64,000 bases of DNA. It comes from UBA9655 sp964597045 (GTDB lineage Bacteria > Pseudomonadota > Alphaproteobacteria > UBA9655). The stretch spans positions 1 to 64,000 of the forward strand of contig CAZQWE010000007.1 of the NCBI GenBank assembly GCA_964597045.1, in the 5' to 3' direction. The notes beneath the pieces are model-generated. The model saw only the letters and a program-made list of their open reading frames with translations. It did not search any database and had not been told where the DNA came from. Made by a program: the position numbers and the translations under genes. Of the stretch, positions 27,460-35,937 are shown piece after piece; position 1 is the first letter of the stretch; each line of letters opens with the position of its first letter.

Positions 27460-27575
27460 CCGTTCGTCCTGAGCGTGGGAATGGGATCAATGATCCCATT
27501 CCCATCCTTCGACTTCGGGATCAGCTTTTTGAGCTGAACCCTACGCCCCTTCGACAACCTCAGGAGGACGAACGG
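27460..27575. repeat. Nested palindromic intergenic element
   Basis: Outer arms CCGTTCGTCCTGAG (27460-27473) and CTCAGGAGGACGAACGG (27559-27575) pair with one two-base bulge. Inside is a perfect 27-base palindrome, GGGAATGGGATCA, A, TGATCCCATTCCC (27477-27503), then TTCGACTTCGGGATCAGC and CTTCGACAACC. The TTCGTCCTGAG/CTTCGAC wording is that of known dispersed bacterial palindromic repeats. The rest of the 27310-27709 gap shows nothing else recognisable. Confidence 0.65.
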
Positions 27576-27709
27576 GGGAGAGGTTAAGAACTGCCTTCAA
27601 TTCTCCCTCCTCTATAGACCCTAACAATGAGAAAGTCTGTCACCTATTTGTATGACTCATTATTAATTTCGAATTGAAATTATTGCGTTCCCTATTTTCG
27701 AAATTAATC

Positions 27710-28015
27710 TCATTCTGCTTCATGTTGAATTTTATCCATATAGTCTAAGATGGTTTTGTGAGCATCCATACATTTTTTTTGCTCATGATCTTTATTTGGA
27801 TTACGGTTCACGCATTGCACAAGTTTTAATTTTAAAAAGTTTTTTTTATCTGGTGCACTAAAAAAAATATCCTCACTCGAGCCGGTTAATTCGAACCGAT
27901 CAAATGCCGCTCTTAGGGCAGGGTTTGACCTTAAATCATTTGCATTTATACCCCTTGCATCTACAGCTGCCATCGTCCCAATAAATATTAAACATGTCAT
28001 TAATATTCGCATCAT
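27710..28015 (-). CDS. Small secreted protein, unknown function
   Basis: A 101-residue protein with a strong AAAGGAG site and signal peptide (RILMTCLIFIGTMAAVDA, cleavage near residue 20). The mature part of about 80 residues is charged and helical with two cysteines (VQCVN and KKCMDAHKT) that could form one disulphide. No family recognised. It lies between the palindromic element and a hairpin. Confidence 0.65.
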   Translation of the reverse strand: MMRILMTCLIFIGTMAAVDARGINANDLRSNPALRAAFDRFELTGSSEDIFFSAPDKKNFLKLKLVQCVNRNPNKDHEQKKCMDAHKTILDYMDKIQHEAE

Positions 28016-28039
28016 ATGCTCCTTTCCTAATCTGTTAAT

Positions 28040-28062
28040 AAAAAAACCCTCACGTAGAGGGT
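28040..28062 (-). terminator. Rho-independent terminator, minus strand
   Basis: On the minus strand ACCCTC, loop TACGT, GAGGGT is followed by TTTTTTTATT. It lies upstream of the 27710-28015 gene and so would stop a minus-strand transcript arriving from the right, although no gene is visible there. Confidence 0.55.
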
Positions 28063-28507
28063 CATTTAAAATTTAATATAAATTTGAGCAAATTGCAAAT
28101 TATTTCGGTTAGAGGGATAGCAACAGATTCTGCCGCATTTTCCATTTTCTTGAGCCTATCGAGTCTTAAAACACTTTTCTGAACATCACAGATTCAAAAT
28201 TTCCCTATTAAAGCGCAAGCTTTTCTATAGGCTTTCATCGAGCCCTTGTTTTGAACTTAAATTTTAAGATTCAAGCCAGCTATGGAATTCAGGTTACAAA
28301 CAGCCAAATAAAGATAAAATGCATAATTAAGTTAACATAAACATACACATATGGATGCGCGCAAACAATATTTCTTATTTTTTTATACAATATATTTATT
28401 AATAATTTATTAAGTTTACTTGTTTTTCTTAACTATTTTTTTACTATTTGATGCGACACTATATTTATAAGTATATGTCTTATAAATATTTTTTTTGGAG
28501 TGGTTAA
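28063..28507. other. Gene-free AT-rich region upstream of the RTX gene
   Basis: About 445 bases with no supported gene. It contains the second copy of the 20-nt direct repeat (28086-28105) and a very AT-rich stretch just before the RTX gene that probably holds its promoter. No confident -35/-10 pair was assigned. Confidence 0.4.
28086..28105 (+). repeat. 20-nt direct repeat, copy 2
   Basis: Identical to 26608-26627 (GAGCAAATTGCAAATTATTT). See that entry. Confidence 0.6.
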
Positions 28508-29839
28508 ATGAATAATATAATTGGAAATATAAATGTCGATGATTTACTCATTGCTCCAAAAAATGAGGATACTTTATTAGTTGGAGATCGTTTCAGCTTT
28601 GACCTCATATTGGATCAGTTAGGAGGTTTCGTTTTATATCGAGCCGCAGATGATACTTTAATAGGTGGAAGCGGCAACGATAGTCTATATGGAGACTTTA
28701 AGTACTATTTTGTAACAGGCGCTGTTTTTGATGTTTTAACACCAATACCTCCCTTACCAACTACATTTGCTTTCGGTGATGATAAGTTGTGGGGGGGTAA
28801 TGGAAATGACCTTCTGGTCGGAGATTCTTCACTTAACAACTCAATAGTGGGACAAAATACAATATTGGGAAATCCATTTGATCCAACAAATATACCTGTT
28901 CCACAATCTGGATCAAATGTTTTACATGGAGAAAACGGGAATGATAAACTCATTGGGAATTTTGAAACGCTTAATATCTTGATAAGTGATACTTTGATTA
29001 TTCCAAATCAGATTACAGAAGGAGATATTCCTGGAGGAATATTTTATTTTGATAGTATTTTTGCTATTCATGGGAATGAGCTATATGGTGGTAATGGGAA
29101 TGATTTGCTGATTGGCAACTTTGAAAAATATTTCTTCAATGCTACAAACGGCGGACTATTAATAGGTGGAAATAGTATTTATACCGCTCAAAATGCTTCC
29201 AACATTTTAGATGGTGGCTCAGGTAATGATATTCTTATAGGCAATATGGGATTATTCAGCGGCCAACTTACGAATGGAGCATATGTCATCAATCATAATG
29301 GGCTATTTTCATCAGATGTTTTAATAGGAGGTGCCGGTAACGATCTTATTATCGGAGATTCTTACCATGAGTTGTATTCTTTCGGAGAAAATGAATTAAA
29401 TAATAACTTCATTAGTGTAAGAATTTTTGGAAGTGACACTATTAATGGTGGTTCTGGTAATGACATCATTTATGGAGATTTTGTCCATGTGGAAAATTAT
29501 AGTATAGAACCTGATTTTAGTCTGACTAAAATACCGGCTACGGCCTATGTAGGGGGGAACGATATTATCACTGGTGGAGATGGAAGTGATATTTTTGTAT
29601 ATTCTAAAGAAGCTAGCAATGGGAATGATATTATTCTTGACTTTAATCTAGGCGTGGATGCCATAGGTATGACGGGTGGGTTAACTAAGAGTGACTTACA
29701 TGCTTCTGAAGTAGGTGGGAACTTAGTTCTTAGTTTTGACACTCCTGCAGATACCTCTTTAGTTACACTTGTTGGAGTATCATTAGCCTCATTAACTGAT
29801 GTTACATTTGTTAATGTACCAATTGGCGCACTCTATTAA
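28508..29839 (+). CDS. RTX calcium-binding repeat protein, probably type I secreted
   Basis: A 443-residue protein starting behind TTGGAG. It has at least eight RTX-type nonapeptide units (GGSGNDSLYGD, GGNGNDLLVGD, GENGNDKLIGN, GGNGNDLLIGN, GGSGNDILIGN, GGAGNDLIIGD, GGSGNDIIYGD, GGDGSDIF), spread singly or in short runs between hydrophobic spacers. The end, NDIILDFNLGVDAIGM and beyond, is the usual C-terminal cap. RTX repeats fold on calcium outside the cell, and the C-terminal signal directs type I secretion. No toxin or enzyme domain is present, so a structural or adhesin-like role is likelier. No secretion genes lie next to it. Confidence 0.88.
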   Translation: MNNIIGNINVDDLLIAPKNEDTLLVGDRFSFDLILDQLGGFVLYRAADDTLIGGSGNDSLYGDFKYYFVTGAVFDVLTPIPPLPTTFAFGDDKLWGGNGNDLLVGDSSLNNSIVGQNTILGNPFDPTNIPVPQSGSNVLHGENGNDKLIGNFETLNILISDTLIIPNQITEGDIPGGIFYFDSIFAIHGNELYGGNGNDLLIGNFEKYFFNATNGGLLIGGNSIYTAQNASNILDGGSGNDILIGNMGLFSGQLTNGAYVINHNGLFSSDVLIGGAGNDLIIGDSYHELYSFGENELNNNFISVRIFGSDTINGGSGNDIIYGDFVHVENYSIEPDFSLTKIPATAYVGGNDIITGGDGSDIFVYSKEASNGNDIILDFNLGVDAIGMTGGLTKSDLHASEVGGNLVLSFDTPADTSLVTLVGVSLASLTDVTFVNVPIGALY

Positions 29840-29860
29840 TTCTTAGGCCCCGGTTTTGTT

Positions 29861-29937
29861 TGGCGTGCCCGAGAGGATTCGAACCTCCGACCCCAAGATT
29901 AGGAATCTTGTGCTCTATCCTGCTGAGCTACGGGCAC
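29861..29937 (-). tRNA. tRNA-Arg (anticodon CCT)
   Basis: On the minus strand the acceptor GTGCCCG pairs with CGGGCAC. The D-stem is GCTC/GAGC, anticodon stem CAAGA/TCTTG with loop TTCCTAA (anticodon CCT, reads AGG), and T-arm GGAGG TTCGAAT CCTCT. The discriminator is G and CCA is encoded. All stems close, so it looks functional. Confidence 0.95.
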
Positions 29938-30110
29938 CCTTCGAGTTTTATACAGTTAACTTATCGGATGTGCAATGTCCCAAATCTGCCCTAAGGGGTA
30001 ACCGACACAGGCTCAGGAAATATGCGTCTTTATATATCTTGATAAATCAAAAGCTAATTATTATATAATAAACAAGCTCTATTATTTGAGTATTTTTTTG
30101 GGATTAAGTG

Positions 30111-31832
30111 ATGCATATATTACATAAAATATTTTACAGTTTAGGTTCATTATTAATTTTACTCCTTATAGTGGTCGTCTTTGTTTTTTTAGGTGAAATG
30201 AATCCAACCCATTGTGGGCAAAATCCTATTCAAGAGGGGTGCTCAATTACACAAGATCCCGAAGATGATTACTATACTCAATTGGAGCTGCTAGAAGAAA
30301 TAAAACCCGTTTATAATAAAGGGAAGAGAGAGTTAATGGCTCTTGAATCTATGTGTGGAAAATCACCTGATGCGGCTGAGATCAGAAGATATCTCGAATG
30401 GTTCTTCAGTGTGCCTTGGATGAAAAAGGATAAATCTGAGATTGATTTGAATCATTCAAAGCAAATCCTTGATCGTGATCATCATGGCCTTGGTAAGGCT
30501 AAGGATCACATTCTTGAATACTTGGCTGTTCAAAAGCGTGTTCCTAACAGTAAAGCCCCCATTATTTGTTTTGTTGGCCCTCCTGGAGTTGGAAAAACAA
30601 CTCTTGCAAAATCTATTGCAGAAGCGACAGGTCGTAAATTTGTTCGAGTTTCCCTTGGTGGTGTACATGATGAAGGAAACATTCGCGGATGGCCACGCTC
30701 TTACATTGGTTCAAGACCTGGCGAAATTGTTAAGGCTCTGAAGGAAGCTGGGGTAATGAACCCAGTTATCCTGCTTGATGAAATTGATAAAGTGGGGAAT
30801 GCGAATTGGGCAGGAGATCCTGCAGCAGCTCTTCTTGAGGTTTTAGATCCTTCTCAAAATGGTAACTTCAAAGATCATTTTATTGAGGTCGGGATTGATC
30901 TGTCTCAAGTGATGTTTATTGCAACAGCCAACTCTCTTGAAGATCTTCCGCGCCCACTTCTTGATCGTCTTGAGATTATTGAGCTTTCTAGCTATACCCA
31001 TGAAGAAAAGATGGCGATTGCCAAAACAAAGCTTTTACCTAAACAGTTTAAAGAAAATGGAATTCAGACACAGGAATTTGAAATAACAGATGAAGCTTTA
31101 ATGCGCCTTATTAATGAGTACACACTAGAATCTGGGGTGCGTGAACTCGAGAGATCCATTGGAACTTTATGTCGTAAAACAGTGAAGGAAATCTCTGAAG
31201 GCGGATCAAAATCCGTGAGCGTTAAGGCTGAGTCCCTTGAGAAATACTTGGGTCAACCCCCTGTTCCTCAAATGAAGGTGCTAAAAGAAAATACCATTGG
31301 AAAGGTGAATGGACTTTTCTGGTCCAGTGTAGGGGGAGGAGTCATGACTCTAGAAGCTTTAGTTCTTCCCGGTAAAGGCAAGATTATCAGAACGGGTAAC
31401 ATTGGGAACTTGTCTCAAGATTCCATCATGGCAGCTCTGACGGCAGTCAAGAATTTGTTGCCTGACTATAAGCTTGACTCTCGAATCCTTGATGATAAAA
31501 ACATCCATATCCATTTTCCTGGGGCAACGAAATCCGATGGCCCTTCAGCAGGGATTGCGATTGCAACGGCAATTATGTCGACGATTACGCAGAAACCTGT
31601 CAGGAAGGATGTGTGTATGACAGGTGAGATCGGACTCTTAGGAGATGTTTTACCTATTGGAGGGCTCAAGGAGAAGTTGGTTGCTGCTCACAGGCTTGGT
31701 CTTAAGGTTGCGATTATATCTTCAGATAACGTTTCTGATTTGGAAGACGTGCCTGAGCAAGTCAAAAAAGAGATGAATATTATCCCAGTTAAGCACATTT
31801 CTGAGGTCTTGAAAGCTGCTCTTGTAGGATGA
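30111..31832 (+). CDS. Membrane-anchored Lon-type AAA+ protease lacking the LON N-domain
   Basis: A 573-residue protein. Residues 8-28 are a single strong membrane segment and residues 29-110 a short linker with helical Lon-like sequence (FFSVPWMKK). The AAA+ module has Walker A GPPGVGKTT (156-164), Walker B VILLDEIDKVG and the sensor/arginine region. The S16 protease domain has the catalytic dyad Ser479 (DGPSAG) and Lys520 (GGLKEK). Normal bacterial Lon is about 800 residues with a large substrate-binding N-domain and no membrane anchor. Here the N-domain is replaced by a transmembrane helix, giving a LonB-like plan. Start chosen at ATG 30111, next to an overlapping GTG at 30108. Confidence 0.9.
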   Translation: MHILHKIFYSLGSLLILLLIVVVFVFLGEMNPTHCGQNPIQEGCSITQDPEDDYYTQLELLEEIKPVYNKGKRELMALESMCGKSPDAAEIRRYLEWFFSVPWMKKDKSEIDLNHSKQILDRDHHGLGKAKDHILEYLAVQKRVPNSKAPIICFVGPPGVGKTTLAKSIAEATGRKFVRVSLGGVHDEGNIRGWPRSYIGSRPGEIVKALKEAGVMNPVILLDEIDKVGNANWAGDPAAALLEVLDPSQNGNFKDHFIEVGIDLSQVMFIATANSLEDLPRPLLDRLEIIELSSYTHEEKMAIAKTKLLPKQFKENGIQTQEFEITDEALMRLINEYTLESGVRELERSIGTLCRKTVKEISEGGSKSVSVKAESLEKYLGQPPVPQMKVLKENTIGKVNGLFWSSVGGGVMTLEALVLPGKGKIIRTGNIGNLSQDSIMAALTAVKNLLPDYKLDSRILDDKNIHIHFPGATKSDGPSAGIAIATAIMSTITQKPVRKDVCMTGEIGLLGDVLPIGGLKEKLVAAHRLGLKVAIISSDNVSDLEDVPEQVKKEMNIIPVKHISEVLKAALVG

Positions 31833-31912
31833 GATCAGTTTTCATTTCTTTCTGATTCAAAAGCGAGTATATTCACTTTATTCCATAAGGCCATAAGTGA
31901 AGTTTGTTTTTA

Positions 31913-32449
31913 ATGAAGAAAAGTCCCATTATCATAATTCTACTTGCTTTTCTGGTGGGCTATGGCCTTGGATATGAGTTTGCTCCTGATTCTGATAAGG
32001 TTTTAAACCCTCCGATTAGAGCTTGTTTTAGCCCCGAGGGAAAATGCACAAACCTCATTGTCTCATCCATCAATCGTGCACAAAAATCGATTTATGTAAT
32101 GGCTTATTCCTTTACCTCAGAACCCATTGCACAAGCGTTGAACGCTGCTCATTTAAGGGGCGTTGATGTAAAGGTCCTTATTGATAAATCTCAAGAAAGC
32201 GAAAAATATTCTCAGTTGAACTTTTTGGCAGAACATAAAATTCCTATCTATATTGATGTTGTCTCTGGCATAGCTCATAATAAAGTGATGATCTTTGATG
32301 GCCGTTATGTGCTGACTGGCTCTTTTAATTTCAGTAAAGCCGCTGAGTCACGAAATGCTGAGAATATAGTTATTATTGATGATGGTTCCTTGGCGTCAAC
32401 ATATACCAAGAATTGGGAAGAACGAGCTGAGAAGGCAAGGTCTTATTAG
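31913..32449 (+). CDS. Phospholipase D-like (Nuc-type) protein with N-terminal anchor
   Basis: A 178-residue single-HKD protein. Residues 5-22 are hydrophobic (IIIILLAFLVGYGLGYEFA), a signal or anchor. The catalytic motif HNKVMIFDGRYVLTGSFNFS contains His, Lys and Asp plus the GSxNFS follow-up of the Nuc endonuclease group, which dimerise to pair two HKD motifs. Members cleave nucleic acid or phospholipid outside the cytoplasm. ATG 31913 used. It lies downstream of the anchored Lon protease. Confidence 0.87.
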   Translation: MKKSPIIIILLAFLVGYGLGYEFAPDSDKVLNPPIRACFSPEGKCTNLIVSSINRAQKSIYVMAYSFTSEPIAQALNAAHLRGVDVKVLIDKSQESEKYSQLNFLAEHKIPIYIDVVSGIAHNKVMIFDGRYVLTGSFNFSKAAESRNAENIVIIDDGSLASTYTKNWEERAEKARSY

Positions 32450-32940
32450 ATTGTCTTAATCATTATTGTTATATGATTCTCCTTGAGTTTTCGAAATCCT
32501 GCTTTCTCATAGGCTCGGATTGCACCTTTATTGTTGGTATCAGGATCAACAAAACAAGCCTGAAAGTCAGGAAAGATATAATTCTTCACAAAATGTTCAA
32601 TCAAGCGTGAGCCAACTCCCTTTGAAAACCACTCTTTTTCTCCAATAAAAACATCAAATGCTGCAAGACTTTGAGGAAGATCTAAATCATCACTATTTCC
32701 CTCTCGCGGAAAATCATAAAAGTTGTAGTATTGAATATACCCAACGGGTTTTTGATTTACATTCATAATGTAAGCATAGACTGATTTTTGATGGTGTACA
32801 TAAGCTCCATACTTTTCTTTGATGAGCTGAGGAGTCCATCTTATATCCTGATCCCACCACTCTTTAACATGGGGGGTTTCAAGCCACTTTAAAAGCAATG
32901 GAAAGTGAGAGGTTTCAAGTGGTGTAAATGAGAAATTCAT
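32446..32940 (-). CDS. GNAT acetyltransferase, AAC(6')-like
   Basis: A 164-residue GNAT of the Acetyltransf_8 type. It has HFPLLLKWLETPHVKEWWDQ, QKPVGYIQYYNFYDF and FDVFIGEKEWFSKGVGSRLIEHFV, the last with the acetyl-CoA loop KGVGS, and ends AIRAYEKAGF. This order of motifs is that of aminoglycoside 6'-N-acetyltransferases and related chromosomal enzymes. Resistance activity is possible but not shown by the sequence. Convergent with the PLD gene, overlapping it by four bases. Confidence 0.85.
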   Translation of the reverse strand: MNFSFTPLETSHFPLLLKWLETPHVKEWWDQDIRWTPQLIKEKYGAYVHHQKSVYAYIMNVNQKPVGYIQYYNFYDFPREGNSDDLDLPQSLAAFDVFIGEKEWFSKGVGSRLIEHFVKNYIFPDFQACFVDPDTNNKGAIRAYEKAGFRKLKENHITIMIKTI

Positions 32941-33067
32941 ATATACTCTTTGTTGTCAAATTAATTAATCCGAATCCAAAATTATACTAAATTTATTTAG
33001 GACAAAGAAGGAATTGTTTGGTTCCCAAAAATGAATTATAGTTTAGGGAAAAATAAGGGAGAAAAGC

Positions 33068-33871
33068 ATGCATCGCTATTTGGTAAATCAATTACCTGTC
33101 TGGGCGTTTGATTTGCTAATTATTTTTTGTGTGATTTTGTTTTCAGCAATTGTGTATTTCGGTGTAAGGCGTTTTTTTCCTAAACTTCAAACGGAGACAT
33201 TATCATCTGCGTTTGCGGTTCTCGGTACAAGTTATGCCTTCCTTTTAGGATTTACAATTTCCATTTTATGGCAAAATTATTCTGGAGCCATGAAAGCAAC
33301 AACCAGTGAAGCAACCTTTTTTAACCAGATTATCAATGACTTACCATCTCTGGCTCCTGTGGATCAGATTAAAATCATTACGGGGATGCAGAACTACATT
33401 GAAGTTATGAAAACTCAAGAGTGGCCTGCTATGCGAATTGGAGAGGTTACGAATGTGGGCTGGACAGCGTTGAATCGGTTGTATGCGATCATGTATTCTA
33501 TTACGCCAAGTGGGGCTGAAGATAAATTAGCTTATCACGATATATTAGCGACTCTAAATAAAATTGAATTTACAAGGGTTGATAGGCTTGTCTCCATTGA
33601 TCCTTTGCTTAATCTTGGATTGAGGTGGATCATTCTTCTTGGTGCTGCCTTTATTGTCTATTCGGTTTCAGTGAATGAAACTAAAAATAAAACAAACAAC
33701 CTTCTTACAATCTTAATTGTTTGTACTCTTGTCTCGTGTAACTTAGGGCTAGTCTTCTTATTAAATTATCCTTTTTCGGGTCAGATGGGGATTAAGGGAG
33801 AAAGACTTTTGATTGATACACCCATTCGTCTGGAAAACCGTCTTGAGAGAATTAAGGATTTGAAAGAGTAG
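33068..33871 (+). CDS. DUF4239 membrane protein (first of a tandem pair)
   Basis: A 267-residue protein with two N-terminal membrane helices (about 14-34 and 50-72) and two C-terminal ones (about 190-240), flanking a soluble loop. The segment AFAVLGTSYAFLLGFTISILWQNY is the DUF4239 core, distantly bestrophin-like. AGGGAG lies before the ATG. It is followed nine bases later by a paralogue. The family may be channels, but the role is unknown. Confidence 0.85.
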   Translation: MHRYLVNQLPVWAFDLLIIFCVILFSAIVYFGVRRFFPKLQTETLSSAFAVLGTSYAFLLGFTISILWQNYSGAMKATTSEATFFNQIINDLPSLAPVDQIKIITGMQNYIEVMKTQEWPAMRIGEVTNVGWTALNRLYAIMYSITPSGAEDKLAYHDILATLNKIEFTRVDRLVSIDPLLNLGLRWIILLGAAFIVYSVSVNETKNKTNNLLTILIVCTLVSCNLGLVFLLNYPFSGQMGIKGERLLIDTPIRLENRLERIKDLKE

Positions 33872-33880
33872 GAGAAATAA

Positions 33881-34705
33881 ATGGACTTTCACCGTACATT
33901 GCTAAATATGTTATCGACTTGGCAATTTATTGGCATGGTATTTACAATACTATTATGCTCCTCATTGCTAATTTATTTCTTGGCAAGAAGAATATTCCCC
34001 AAATTATTAACTGATACTATGTCGCCTGCGTTTGGTGTCATGGGGACCAGCTTTGGTTTTATTCTCGGTTTTACGATAGCAATTCTTTGGCAAAATTATA
34101 CGGCGGGTATGAAGTATGTTCAAGATGAAGGAACAAGTTTTAATATTTTAATTAATAATCTTTCTCCTCTAGATCCTAAAGATCAACTAAAACTCGTTGA
34201 AGGTGTTGATGATTATATCAGTGTTCTCAAAAAGAGAGAATGGCCTGCGATGAGTCGGGGAACATATTCTCCAGAAGCTTGGACAGCCTATAATCGATTG
34301 TACGCCATTATGCGTTCCATAAAACCATCAAGCCATACGGCAACGAGTGCTTATTCAGATATATATAGACAGCTTGATGCGATTGGGGTTAGCCGAACAG
34401 CTCGGCTTGAAACAATGAATCCTATGATTGATGTTGGTATTCGATTAGTGATTGTATTGGGGGCCTTCTTTATTATTTATTCTGTAGCGGTGAATGATAC
34501 GAAAAATCAGTTAAATCACTTTGTATCCATGATTGTTGTTTGCTTTCTGCTTGCTTTTAACGTTGGTATCTCCTTTATTTTGGCTTACCCCTATTCGGGT
34601 ACTTTAAAAATACAAGGGAAAAGCTTACTGGAAGATATTCCTGTAAGACTTGCACACCGTAAAGAAAGACTTGCAGGTATTGGAATAAAATCAGATTCTG
34701 AGTAA
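33881..34705 (+). CDS. DUF4239 membrane protein (second of a tandem pair)
   Basis: A 274-residue paralogue of the preceding protein, with the same layout and near-identical blocks (PAFGVMGTSFGFILGFTIAILWQNY, KKREWPAMSRG, WTAYNRLYAIM). It starts after a TAGGAG site. Tandem duplication suggests the two subunits may form a hetero-oligomer. It ends directly against the convergent FadL-like gene. Confidence 0.85.
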   Translation: MDFHRTLLNMLSTWQFIGMVFTILLCSSLLIYFLARRIFPKLLTDTMSPAFGVMGTSFGFILGFTIAILWQNYTAGMKYVQDEGTSFNILINNLSPLDPKDQLKLVEGVDDYISVLKKREWPAMSRGTYSPEAWTAYNRLYAIMRSIKPSSHTATSAYSDIYRQLDAIGVSRTARLETMNPMIDVGIRLVIVLGAFFIIYSVAVNDTKNQLNHFVSMIVVCFLLAFNVGISFILAYPYSGTLKIQGKSLLEDIPVRLAHRKERLAGIGIKSDSE

Positions 34706-35917
34706 TTAATACTTCATATTAAATCCAAGAGATACAACGATTGCTCTTGCTCTTACGGATGTTCCTTGTGCAGCAGGACCTGCAACTCCTCGGCCATTAT
34801 CCGTGATTTTATTATTGAACATGTAAGCCCCCCCAATATCAATGCCAATAGCTTCATTGGGTTTAATTGTAAATCCAGCAGAAGCAATATGCTCACTCAC
34901 AACAATCACTTCATTCAGTGCATTGAAGACAACGTTATTGTGAGGAATAGGGCTTGGACCAAAATAATATCCTGCACGAACGGTTAGCTTTTGCACGAGT
35001 TGATGTTGGATACCAAATTTATAGGCAGGTGTGTTTTTCCAGCCTTGCCCAGCGGGTGGGGCTTTACTGAAGTTTGGACTGCTTTTCCAGAACAAGCCAT
35101 CAACATCGAATAAAAAGTCTGTTGACTTGTTTATATGCCAAGCTAGGCCTCCCGTAATAATAGCAGGAAGTCGGGGGCGATAAAGTATAACATCCTGATA
35201 TTTATGAAGTTTTTGGAACCAGACAGGAGTACTTCCAGACAAACCGAATGAGAGCTGTGATACGAGCTTCCACTGGCCTCCAATACGCGCACCAAGACCC
35301 ATTCCCCAGTCCCATTTATTAGCTCCTTGTGTGACTTGTCCTGAAGGAAATTGTGTTAGATTGTTCTTCATTTGGAGATAACCAATGACAAGACCAAATC
35401 CATATGAAGAGTTACAATTTGGTTTATAGGAAAGTATTGGACTGAGTAGGCCGGCGGCACTCATGACTTTTCGAGGTGCTGATAATTGGGGAGAGATGAT
35501 GGATTGTCTGTACCGTGCATTATTACCACCTCCTGATTGGGAAAATCCAATTGAATATTTGGGATTGATGTCATAATTAAGCCCAGAATATCCCGCCGCA
35601 TAAAACTTGACATGATTGGGTATAGATTTTGTATAGCCAGAGAAAGGCGTCCCTTGAGTAAGCCTTGTTTGTGAAGTGTTCACTCTTTCGTTTTGAAACA
35701 CAAAAAGGGGGTGAAGAGCCGTATCTCTTCCCGCATTCGCCATCAAGGCTGGGTTGGTATTACCACTTGTGGTATCAAGTGTGATGGCAGCTCCAGCTCC
35801 GCCCATTTGACAGCTTTTGGCTCCGAAGCAATAAGGTAGAGCACCGGTGGCAAGGGCGCTTGATGTCTGAAAGAGCAGGAATAAAGTTAAGGTAATTTTT
35901 GCTTTTCTTGTTATCAT
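34706..35917 (-). CDS. Outer-membrane FadL/TodX-type transporter
   Basis: A 403-residue beta-barrel with a signal peptide (LTLFLLFQTSSALA). After cleavage comes GALPYCFGAKSCQMGGAGAAITLDTTSGNTNPALMA, the FadL N-terminal hatch with its NPA motif. The rest alternates as amphipathic strands and ends in aromatic-rich SLGFNMKY, a typical C-terminal barrel strand. FadL proteins let hydrophobic molecules cross the outer membrane. It is the last gene of a three-gene minus-strand unit with a FAD oxidase and a HDO-like protein. Starts at ATG 35917; an upstream in-frame TTG is less likely. Confidence 0.85.
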   Translation of the reverse strand: MITRKAKITLTLFLLFQTSSALATGALPYCFGAKSCQMGGAGAAITLDTTSGNTNPALMANAGRDTALHPLFVFQNERVNTSQTRLTQGTPFSGYTKSIPNHVKFYAAGYSGLNYDINPKYSIGFSQSGGGNNARYRQSIISPQLSAPRKVMSAAGLLSPILSYKPNCNSSYGFGLVIGYLQMKNNLTQFPSGQVTQGANKWDWGMGLGARIGGQWKLVSQLSFGLSGSTPVWFQKLHKYQDVILYRPRLPAIITGGLAWHINKSTDFLFDVDGLFWKSSPNFSKAPPAGQGWKNTPAYKFGIQHQLVQKLTVRAGYYFGPSPIPHNNVVFNALNEVIVVSEHIASAGFTIKPNEAIGIDIGGAYMFNNKITDNGRGVAGPAAQGTSVRARAIVVSLGFNMKY

Positions 35918-35937
35918 TTTTTTATCTTTCAAATTTA

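Noticed and set aside
27336..27557. 73-codon minus-strand frame
   Set aside because: Lies entirely on the palindromic element; composition is that of the repeat.
29856..30068. 70-codon plus-strand frame beginning VPERIRTSDPKIRN
   Set aside because: It is the reverse complement of the tRNA-Arg gene, a well-known false protein.
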